Shown piece by piece: positions 7,049 through 13,246 of a stretch of 13,908 bases of DNA. The translations under genes and the position numbers were made by a program. The number at the start of each line of letters is the position of its first letter. The stretch's first letter is position 1. The notes beneath the pieces were generated by a model, which saw only the letters and a program-made list of their open reading frames with translations, made no database searches and was not told where the DNA came from. The stretch comes from Candidatus Cloacimonadota bacterium (lineage in GTDB: Bacteria > Cloacimonadota > Cloacimonadia > Cloacimonadales > Cloacimonadaceae): assembly GCA_012519465.1 (NCBI GenBank), contig JAAYQD010000242.1, positions 1 through 13,908 of the forward strand, given 5' to 3'.

Positions 7049-8830
7049 CTACTCTCTCACAATCGCATCAAACTTACAAGCCTTAAAACACTCTCCACAG
7101 CGGATACAAAGTTCCTGATCTATTACATGCGGATTCTTGACGCTGCCGGAGATGCAATTCACCGGACACACACGGGCACACAGGGTGCAGCCAATACATT
7201 TATCCTCCACTATCCGATAGCTGAGAAGGGCACTGCACACCTTTGCCGGACAGCGTTTCTCCTCGATATGGGCAATGTATTCATCACGGAAATAGCGCAG
7301 GGTGGTAAGGACCGGATTGGGAGCGGATTGCCCCAAGCCACACAGCGAACTCTTGTTGATATTCATTGCCAAATCTTCCAAACGCTGCAAATCCTCCATC
7401 TCCCCTTTGCCTTGGGTGATGCGGGTGAGGATTTCCAACATCCTGAGGGTGCCCAATCTGCAAAAGGTGCATTTGCCACAGGATTCATTTTGGGTGAAAT
7501 TGAGGAAGTAGCGCGCCACATCCACGATGCAGGTGCCGGTATCCATCACCACGATGCCGCCGGAGCCCATGATGGCACCCGTGGCATTGATGCTCTCATA
7601 ATCCACCAAGGTATCCAACAGCGATTCCGGGATGCAACCCCCGCTGGGGCCTCCCAATTGCACCGCTTTGAAGGGCAGGGCGCTCTTCATGCCACCGCCC
7701 ACCTTGTAGATGATATCGCGGATATTGATCCCCATGGGAACTTCAATCAAACCGCTGCCTGCCACCTTGCCCGCCAAGGCAAAGACCTTGGTTCCCGGGG
7801 AATCCTTGGTTCCCATCTTGCGAAATTCCTCTGCACCGTGCAATAGAATCCAGGCGATATTTGCCCAGGTTTCCACGTTGTTGATATTGGTGGGCAGCTC
7901 CCACAAACCGCTCTCACTGGGATAAGGAGGACGGATGGTGGGCATTCCGCGCTTGCCTTCGATGGAGTGCATCAAAGCTGTTTCCTCGCCACACACAAAG
8001 GCTCCCGCACCTTCCTTTACTTTCAGGCTAAAATTGAAGCCGCTGCCCAAGATGTCTTGCCCCAGATAGTTTTTGGCAGTGGCAGATTGGATGGCGATAT
8101 TGAGGTGATGCACTGCCAGAGGATATTCCGCCCGGCAGTAGATATAGCCCTCATCCGCTCCAATGGCCAAAGCGCCGATGATCATCCCTTCGATGATCTT
8201 ATGGGGATCTCCCTCCAAAACGCTGCGGTCCATGAAAGCTCCGGGGTCTCCCTCATCGGCATTACACACCACATATTTCTTATCACCCGGCGCCACACGG
8301 GCAAAACTCCATTTGACTCCGGTGGAAAAGCCTGCTCCGCCTCTGCCGCGCAATCCGGCATCCTTCACCACAGAGATGATATCTTCGGGTGTCATTGCCA
8401 ATGCCTTGCGCAATGCCTGATATCCGCCTTGGGATTCATAATCTTCCAGCGAGGTGGGATCTATCACACCACAATTACTCAGCACAATACGCTGTTGGGA
8501 TGCCAAAAGCTCGTTGCGCGGGGCATCACAATTTTCTGCCAATATCACATGGGAAGCTGGGGTGCCTCCCTGTATATATTCATTTATCAATGGTATGATG
8601 TTGTCTGCGTCCACTTTACCCAAGGTGATGGTGCCTTGAGGCATGCCGCTCAGCTCCACCACGGGCTCTTCAAAACACATCCCGATACAAGCAGTTTGCT
8701 TAAGCTGTACAGGCAAAGGATTCTCTGCCAGATACGCCTCTAATCTATCATACACTTCCTGAGCGCCGGCTGCTATTCCGCAGCTTGCCAATCCCACTTT
8801 AATTATCGTCTTTTCCACGGCAGTCTCCAT
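7049..8830 (-). CDS. NuoF/HydB-like FMN- and NADH-binding iron-sulfur subunit
   Basis: A 593-residue flavoprotein that oxidises or reduces NAD(H) in complex-I-like, HydABC and BfuABC enzymes. It has an N-terminal thioredoxin-like domain (about 10-90) with C17, C48 and C52, three cysteines where a [2Fe-2S] needs four ligands. The NuoF core follows: GLRGRGGAGFSTG (159-171), CNADEGDPGAFMDR (189-202), GAGAFVCGEETAL (274-286), then an SLBB-like region. The SCGKCTFCRLG motif (C451, C454, C457) with C497 gives the N3-type [4Fe-4S]. A conserved CPAKVC (527-532) leads into two C-terminal [4Fe-4S] ferredoxin motifs (C545/548/551/555 and C575/578/581/585). This extended C-terminus marks the HydB/bifurcating type rather than respiratory NuoF. 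Its ATG overlaps the nuoE-like stop by one base (TGATG), implying coupled translation. Confidence 0.92.
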   Translation of the reverse strand: METAVEKTIIKVGLASCGIAAGAQEVYDRLEAYLAENPLPVQLKQTACIGMCFEEPVVELSGMPQGTITLGKVDADNIIPLINEYIQGGTPASHVILAENCDAPRNELLASQQRIVLSNCGVIDPTSLEDYESQGGYQALRKALAMTPEDIISVVKDAGLRGRGGAGFSTGVKWSFARVAPGDKKYVVCNADEGDPGAFMDRSVLEGDPHKIIEGMIIGALAIGADEGYIYCRAEYPLAVHHLNIAIQSATAKNYLGQDILGSGFNFSLKVKEGAGAFVCGEETALMHSIEGKRGMPTIRPPYPSESGLWELPTNINNVETWANIAWILLHGAEEFRKMGTKDSPGTKVFALAGKVAGSGLIEVPMGINIRDIIYKVGGGMKSALPFKAVQLGGPSGGCIPESLLDTLVDYESINATGAIMGSGGIVVMDTGTCIVDVARYFLNFTQNESCGKCTFCRLGTLRMLEILTRITQGKGEMEDLQRLEDLAMNINKSSLCGLGQSAPNPVLTTLRYFRDEYIAHIEEKRCPAKVCSALLSYRIVEDKCIGCTLCARVCPVNCISGSVKNPHVIDQELCIRCGECFKACKFDAIVRE

Positions 8831-9294
8831 CAGTATGCGTATTTATCCAAAATGCCGGCAATGGCATCAGGGGTGAGCTTGCCATAAGTATGATCGTCTA
8901 TCATAATCACAGGCGCCAGGCTGCAACAGCCCAGGCACGCCACTTCCACCAAGGTAAAGCGAAAGTCCTGCGTGGTATCCTCGCCTTGCCCCAGCTTCAA
9001 ATAATCCATCAAAGCCGTTTTGATGGCATCCACGTCGGACACATGACACGCCGTGCCCTTGCAAATACGGATGATATGTTTGCCTTGCGGCTTGAGCCTG
9101 AACATAGAGTAAAAAGTGGCAACGCCATAAATCTCTGCCACAGGAATATCCAGCTTGGCAGATATATAGCGCATCGTGTCAGGATTCAGGTAGCCTTCCA
9201 GGTCCTGAACTTCCTGCAACAGAGGTATCAATGCGCCCTTTTGATCGCGATATTTATACATCAGGGCGTCGAGGTTTACATGGTCTTTGTGCAT
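8830..9294 (-). CDS. NuoE/HydC-like [2Fe-2S] subunit
   Basis: A 154-residue small subunit with a helical N-terminus (about 8-70, ending in EIYGVATFYSMFRL) and a thioredoxin-like [2Fe-2S] domain. The ligands are C78 and C83 (C-x4-C in CKGTACHV) and C120 and C124 (C-x3-C in CLGCC), the standard NuoE pattern. It partners the NuoF-like protein to pass electrons to or from the flavin. It is the first gene of the three-gene operon and is preceded by AAAGGA about 10 bases upstream. I see no convincing promoter in the spacer behind it: a TTGACA lies at 9393-9398 on the minus strand but lacks a well-spaced -10. Confidence 0.93.
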   Translation of the reverse strand: MHKDHVNLDALMYKYRDQKGALIPLLQEVQDLEGYLNPDTMRYISAKLDIPVAEIYGVATFYSMFRLKPQGKHIIRICKGTACHVSDVDAIKTALMDYLKLGQGEDTTQDFRFTLVEVACLGCCSLAPVIMIDDHTYGKLTPDAIAGILDKYAY

Positions 9295-9515
9295 GAATCG
9301 ATCCTTTGCTTTGTAAAGCAGATTGCTCTGAAAAATGATGATTTCTCAAGGCAATAACTCTATAGATACGCCAAAATCCAAGTGGGTTGTTGTGTCAATT
9401 CATTTATGCACTTTTCTGATATACCTCCGGTGCTTTAGCTTGCTGCGCAAACCCCTCAAAGTCTCGGAGAGACGTCAGTTCAGGTCAAAATCATGCGCTC
9501 GTAGAGCGCCTACCT

Positions 9516-9547
9516 TCGAGCGAAGCGAGCCTCGAGCGAAGCGAGCC
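9516..9547. repeat. Tandem duplication of a 16-bp unit
   Basis: Two exact adjacent copies of tcgagcgaagcgagcc. Each unit is itself made of related gcga/agcg motifs. Confidence 0.8.
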
Positions 9548-9574
9548 CTCCCTGGTCTCTGGCCTCTAACCCCT

Positions 9575-9593
9575 GCGCAAGCTCCGCTTGCGC
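9575..9593 (-). terminator. Hairpin just after the caspase-like gene
   Basis: A perfect 8-bp stem, gcgcaagc/gcttgcgc, with a 3-base loop lies two bases past the stop codon at 9596. The place suits a transcript end, but no U-run follows on the minus strand (aggggttag). It may act as an mRNA 3' stabiliser or a factor-dependent stop rather than a textbook terminator. Confidence 0.45.
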
Positions 9594-9595
9594 CT

Positions 9596-11779
9596 TCACC
9601 AACTCACAATCACCTTACTCTGATCATGGCTCTGCAGCGTGGGGTCTTGCTCCCGTCCCATCCTCCGTGCCTGTGTGGACACATTCTCCTGCAGATATTC
9701 ATACAGCTCCTTTTGGGTGATCTTCTTGTCATTATTGCTATCTGCTTCCCCGCGCAGACCCTTCATCAGGAAATAGCTGAAAAGTCCATGCTGCATATCC
9801 GCATAACCGCTGGAAATCTGATTGCCGTTAGCGGCGGAAAACACGCTCACATGCTTGGCGGTAGCCTGGGGATCAGCCACGATAAATACCGCTCTGGCAT
9901 CAGCTAAGATGATCTCGCTTTCCCGGTTTGCCCCGCTGAAGCAGCTATCCAAAAACACGGTGATATTCTTTGCCTTGATCTGGGAGAGGTTGTCATAAAA
10001 TTGCTCCAACCTGTAGGCAGTGCTAAAGGCATAATTGGGATTGCCATCATAGGGCAAAAGGTATGCCTGCTTGCCATCGGCGTCCGGAACTCCATGCCCG
10101 CTGAAATAGATATAGATTTCGCTATTGGCTTTACCGGCATTCTTGCCCAGCCATCCACCCTTGTCAAACACAGCTTTCAATTCGCCCAAGGTGGCAGCAT
10201 CGTCTGTCTTCATATATAGATTGGCAGCAGGGATGCCCAATACTTTCATAAAATACTCTTTCATCCACTGGGCATCACGATGGGCATAGCTAACCGGCGA
10301 AACATTACGGTAGTTTTCAATGCCGATGATTACGCCCCAACGGTTTTTATCCTCAGTCCGCTGGGGAATATCTCTTTCGATATCGATGGAAAGCGCAGGC
10401 GCACTGGATATATGGGATTGCTGGTTCCTACCCGTAACAACCATCTGGTCTGCCGTGCGCTCCACCTTGTTGAATGCCAAGTTCAAAGGCAGATTCCTTT
10501 TGCTAAATTGCTGCCTGCTCTCTATCAAATCCAAAGACACATTCAGGGCTGTGGCAGTAGGGGCACTCACCATCATAAATTTGATATCCTGGTAATCCCC
10601 CGGCTCCAAATCGCCCAACCTGAAACTGGTGGCACTATCTCCCAAAGAGAACACTGCATCTCCCAGAAGCACTTGGGCATTCAGGTTCTTTGCCACCCCC
10701 TGCCCACGGTTGTGGAGGCGCACGGTAATCTCTGCCTGTTCTCCGGGTTCCAGCTTGTTATTTTTATTAAAATCATCGATCCCTATATCGGATACATATA
10801 CGTCCGGAGCCAATAATGCCCGGGTTCCAAAGCTGAGATTAACGTCATTGGGGGCAAAGTCGTTTTGTTCACTAAAGCGTATCTTCAGCTGGGCAGTACC
10901 GTCTTTGGTGTCCATCCCCGCCACTAATTGCAGGGTCTTGGTTACCGTGGCTCCAGCCTTCACCTCTCCAAAGTAGATTTGCCGGGCAAAGCTCACGCCG
11001 GGGGCATTCAAGAGTTCAAAGGTAGCCTCCACCATGTTCCCACTGCCTTCACCATTATTCTTGATTGAGATAGTAATAGTGGCAGTTTCCTCGGCATCTA
11101 ACATATCATTGCCGCTGGGTTCGCTGAAGCTTACCGTGGCAGATAAATCCGGAGGGAAGAAGCTCTGCGTCACACTCGTTTGCCCCAAAGCAGGAGCTTT
11201 ATCTGTTGAGGAAAAAACACCCAGGGGACCTTCCAGGCGGGCATCCAGATATTCCCACTCCAGTTCTTCATTGAGCTGCCGTGTTGCCTTGACCTGATAT
11301 TGATTAAACTTATCCTTAACCTGCGGCGCTTTATCCAAAGGTACTACAACATCAAAGCCGCGCTGAGGTATGGAAACTACATATTTCTGAGTATCGGCAT
11401 TATATCTTCCCAAAGTTGCGCTCACCACAACCGTCTCGCGACTGGAATTGAGCAGTGTCTGCAGGCGCACCCTAAGCTTTGCATGCTGATTCTCATGGGC
11501 GGCTCTGGCATCGGCAATCTTTTGTTGATACTCCCTATTTATTGCCGCAATCCTATTTGAGGCATCCTTCTTGCGCTGTTCAAATTGCGCCGTAGTCTCA
11601 AATTCACCTTTTACATGGTTTTCCCATTCACTTATCTTGGCATCCCGCTCTGCCTCAAATGTAGCGGCAGAAAAAGGAATATCCAGCCAGCTTTTAACAG
11701 CTCGCGCTTCATCTATCACATTTGCCGATATAGAAATTACCACAAGGCAAAACACAAATACTATCCAATGCTTTTTCAT
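9596..11779 (-). CDS. Exported caspase-like (peptidase C14) protein with CARDB-like and EF-hand-like parts
   Basis: 727 residues. An N-terminal signal peptide (about 1-20, no lipobox) suggests export to the periplasm or surface. A helical, probably coiled-coil stretch (about 40-110, rich in K, E, R, A) is followed by a beta-rich middle with two CARDB-like modules (about 213-320 and 325-430). Each module is led by an acidic loop; DFNKNNKLEPGE (336-347) matches a calcium loop. The C-terminal caspase-fold domain (about 478-727) starts at WGVIIGIENY and has the dyad H562 (YFSGHG) and C613 (LDSCFSG). An EF-hand loop, DSNNDKKITQKE (680-691), lies inside it. A cysteine protease cutting after Arg/Lys or Asp is likely, perhaps calcium-dependent; the target is unknown. 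GGGAGG precedes the ATG. It follows the FGE lipoprotein gene after 234 bases. Confidence 0.88.
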   Translation of the reverse strand: MKKHWIVFVFCLVVISISANVIDEARAVKSWLDIPFSAATFEAERDAKISEWENHVKGEFETTAQFEQRKKDASNRIAAINREYQQKIADARAAHENQHAKLRVRLQTLLNSSRETVVVSATLGRYNADTQKYVVSIPQRGFDVVVPLDKAPQVKDKFNQYQVKATRQLNEELEWEYLDARLEGPLGVFSSTDKAPALGQTSVTQSFFPPDLSATVSFSEPSGNDMLDAEETATITISIKNNGEGSGNMVEATFELLNAPGVSFARQIYFGEVKAGATVTKTLQLVAGMDTKDGTAQLKIRFSEQNDFAPNDVNLSFGTRALLAPDVYVSDIGIDDFNKNNKLEPGEQAEITVRLHNRGQGVAKNLNAQVLLGDAVFSLGDSATSFRLGDLEPGDYQDIKFMMVSAPTATALNVSLDLIESRQQFSKRNLPLNLAFNKVERTADQMVVTGRNQQSHISSAPALSIDIERDIPQRTEDKNRWGVIIGIENYRNVSPVSYAHRDAQWMKEYFMKVLGIPAANLYMKTDDAATLGELKAVFDKGGWLGKNAGKANSEIYIYFSGHGVPDADGKQAYLLPYDGNPNYAFSTAYRLEQFYDNLSQIKAKNITVFLDSCFSGANRESEIILADARAVFIVADPQATAKHVSVFSAANGNQISSGYADMQHGLFSYFLMKGLRGEADSNNDKKITQKELYEYLQENVSTQARRMGREQDPTLQSHDQSKVIVSW

Positions 11780-11848
11780 TTCATCCTCCCTACATTATTT
11801 AGTGTAAAATAAAGGTTTAACATTATTAGTCACCAACTTCTATCGGTC

Positions 11849-11885
11849 ATGGGGGTGCAGGGGGAAAAATCCCCCTGACCCCCAT
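11849..11885. repeat. G/C-tract hairpin
   Basis: The arm at 11849-11864 (atgggggtgcaggggg) pairs with 11871-11885 (ccccctgacccccat) around the loop aaaaat. One unpaired base interrupts a roughly 15-bp stem. There is no U-run outside the stem, so it is not a standard terminator; a dispersed palindromic repeat is more likely. Confidence 0.7.
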
Positions 11886-11903
11886 ACACAGGGTGTCTCA
11901 TTC

Positions 11904-11957
11904 GCAGATTTGGCTGCGCCCCCTGGCTTCGCTTTGGGGAAGCGCAGCCAAATCTGC
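11904..11957. repeat. Perfect 16-bp inverted repeat downstream of the FGE lipoprotein gene
   Basis: gcagatttggctgcgc (11904-11919) and its exact complement at 11942-11957 enclose 22 bases, which themselves contain cccc/gggg. On the minus strand it begins 57 bases past the lipoprotein stop codon. It could be a transcript end between the two genes or a cruciform-forming site. Confidence 0.75.
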
Positions 11958-12013
11958 TTAGCCGAGAGTTATATTTGTACATCTTAAGGTAAAAAAGTAA
12001 GAAATATAAAAGG

Positions 12014-13165
12014 TTACCAAACCGCCCTGCAGAGGCGGATGCCGATGTGGTCGCTGCTGAAGCTCGGGTAGTAGTAGTCACGATATGTAACTCGGCAGTA
12101 ATAGGCATTGCCGCTCCAGCCACAGCCCCGCTGCACCCGGTTCGACCCGCTCGTGGGACCCGTCTGATTATTAGCAGGGCTACCGCTATAATAGGAACCA
12201 CCATACCAATCCCAACACCACTCAGAGACATTACCACTCATGTCATAAATACCTAATTCATTGGCTGTCTTTGTGCCAACGGCATGGGTCTTGCTCCCTG
12301 AGTTGCCAGTGTACCATGCCACTGTATCAATATTGTCTGAGCCACTGTATTTATATCCCTTACTCATTATGCCGCCCCGTGCTGCATACTCCCACTCTGC
12401 CTCTGTGGGCAATCTGTAACCATTGGCAATCCAATTGCAGATAGCGGCATTCCAAGTGGAGTTACTGCTTGTAGGCACCTCGCCCCATGAGGCTGGATTG
12501 GTGGAACCGGAGATGCTGTAAACAGGGGTAAGACCCTCTGCCATACTGCGTAAATTGCAATACTTGATAGCAGAATACCACGAGACCTGCTCCACAGGCA
12601 AATTGTCTCCTTTCCTATAAGATGGATTGGTCCCCATCACTTCTTTCCACTCTTTTTGCGTCACTTGATATTTACCAATTATGAAAGATGATACCGTCAC
12701 CTTATGAACAGGCTTTTCATTACTTCTTCCATCATTTGAGCCCATCATAAAGCTGCCGCCTTCAACGTAAATCATGTTCTTTGGTATAGCTGAAGTGTTA
12801 CTTCTAAATCTCCAGTTCCCTTGTCCAACACCCTCTAAAATGGGATGCCAATAGAGTTTGAGATTCTTACCCGGATTTACAAAATCATCCTCCCTTTGTC
12901 CGCCTACAAACGTTAGATTTGTGACTTCCAAATCATCCAAATAAGGCACAAGATTCACAAGGTATGTATCGCCTTCTTTCCCACTCAAATCATAAGTGAT
13001 AATATAATACCCACCTTCTTCCACCCATTCCGAGCGGATATTACTAACCCTCTGAGCATTGCTCACCGTCTGGGTATTTCTAACCATTGGAGTATTGCTA
13101 ACCTTCTGAGTAGAACAACCCATCAGGCTTAGCAAGGTCAGCATCCATAGCAGCTTCTTTTGCAT
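12014..13165 (-). CDS. FGE-sulfatase (SUMF1)-domain lipoprotein
   Basis: 383 residues with a lipoprotein signal peptide: KK at 3-4, hydrophobic core, lipobox LMGC with C17, so it is lipid-anchored in the envelope. A short repetitive linker (about 20-43) follows, then an uncharacterised domain (about 46-122). The C-terminal FGE-sulfatase fold runs 130-383: MIYVEGGSFMMGS (131-143), NLPVEQVSWYSAIKYCN (188-204), YRLPTEAEWEYAARGG (250-265), GIYDMSGNVSEWCWDWYG (305-322), RVQRGCGW (343-350). The first cysteine of the active pair of true formylglycine-generating enzymes is not seen (only YYCR, C357), so a binding role in this C-type-lectin-like fold is likelier than sulfatase activation. The last about 37 residues look like a DGR variable region. 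AGAGGGAAG precedes the ATG. A possible promoter is at 13199-13226. Confidence 0.88.
   Translation of the reverse strand: MQKKLLWMLTLLSLMGCSTQKVSNTPMVRNTQTVSNAQRVSNIRSEWVEEGGYYIITYDLSGKEGDTYLVNLVPYLDDLEVTNLTFVGGQREDDFVNPGKNLKLYWHPILEGVGQGNWRFRSNTSAIPKNMIYVEGGSFMMGSNDGRSNEKPVHKVTVSSFIIGKYQVTQKEWKEVMGTNPSYRKGDNLPVEQVSWYSAIKYCNLRSMAEGLTPVYSISGSTNPASWGEVPTSSNSTWNAAICNWIANGYRLPTEAEWEYAARGGIMSKGYKYSGSDNIDTVAWYTGNSGSKTHAVGTKTANELGIYDMSGNVSEWCWDWYGGSYYSGSPANNQTGPTSGSNRVQRGCGWSGNAYYCRVTYRDYYYPSFSSDHIGIRLCRAVW
12029..12139 (-). other. Candidate DGR variable region at the lipoprotein C-terminus
   Basis: Codons 343-379. Framework residues (R346, G347, W350, A354, C357, R358, V359, R362, P367, I374, G375, R377, L378) alternate with 16 codons at 351-353, 355-356, 361, 363-366 and 368-373. 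All 16 end in C or T and encode only S, G, N, Y, D, F or H, each reachable from AAC/AAT by changing the first two bases. The spacing equals the asparagine spacing known from template repeats of DGR targets with this fold. The end is GC-rich, with a ccgcc/ggcgg stem at 12022-12038. No template repeat or reverse transcriptase is in the window, so this is a candidate only. Confidence 0.55.
13040..13111 (-). repeat. Four tandem 18-bp repeats inside the lipoprotein gene
   Basis: Units at 13040-13057, 13058-13075, 13076-13093 and 13094-13111 share the pattern attgctaaccttctgagt with a few changes each. They encode four hexapeptides of the type VSNxxx just after the lipidated cysteine, which looks like a flexible tether. 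Confidence 0.8.
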
Positions 13166-13198
13166 ATCTTCCCTCTATTCTAATTTCTCATTTTTGGC

Positions 13199-13226
13199 AT
13201 GATGTTTTTCTTTGTTTTTCTGTCAA
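13199..13226 (-). promoter_or_regulatory. Possible sigma70-type promoter for the FGE lipoprotein gene
   Basis: On the minus strand a perfect TTGACA (13226-13221) is followed after 16 bases by CATCAT (13204-13199), 4 of 6 matches to TATAAT. The start site would be about 25-30 bases upstream of the ATG. The first 11 bases, TTGACAGAAAA, also occur at 3671-3661 before the HisRS-like gene. Confidence 0.35.
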
Positions 13227-13246
13227 GTGGTTTGTTCCTCAAAGTC

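Larger units (their letters stand above)
9295..9595. other. Gene-free spacer with a chain of small hairpins
   Basis: No credible gene here. The part nearest the nuoE-like gene (9295-9460) must hold its leader and promoter, but no strong pair of promoter boxes is visible. The half nearest the caspase-like gene is unusually structured: hairpin gtctc/gagac (9461-9473), hairpin gcgctc/gagcgc (9495-9509), two tandem 16-bp copies of tcgagcgaagcgagcc (9516-9531, 9532-9547), and hairpin gcgcaagc/gcttgcgc (9575-9593). Confidence 0.7.
11780..12013. other. Structured spacer between lipoprotein and caspase-like genes
   Basis: No gene is seen. It holds two strong GC-rich hairpins (listed separately) in its middle, with AT-rich flanks toward both genes. 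The 50 bases before the caspase-like ATG are AT-rich and could hold a promoter, but no box pair stands out. Confidence 0.6.

Noticed and set aside
9363..9398. Promoter for the nuoE-like operon (TTGACA at 9398-9393, TATCTA at 9368-9363, minus strand)
   Set aside because: The spacing is 24 bases, too long for a sigma70-type promoter, and no better -10 is seen.
11786..12013. DGR template repeat next to the candidate variable region
   Set aside because: No second copy of the framework codons is found in this spacer or elsewhere in the window, and there is no reverse transcriptase frame.
11830..12237. A 135-residue minus-strand open frame overlapping the end of the FGE lipoprotein gene
   Set aside because: Low-complexity Ala/Thr/Ser-rich translation, out of frame with a well-supported gene and reading through the hairpins; a shadow frame.
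12014..13165. Active formylglycine-generating enzyme
   Set aside because: The first cysteine of the active pair is not seen, the protein is lipid-anchored, and no sulfatase gene is nearby.
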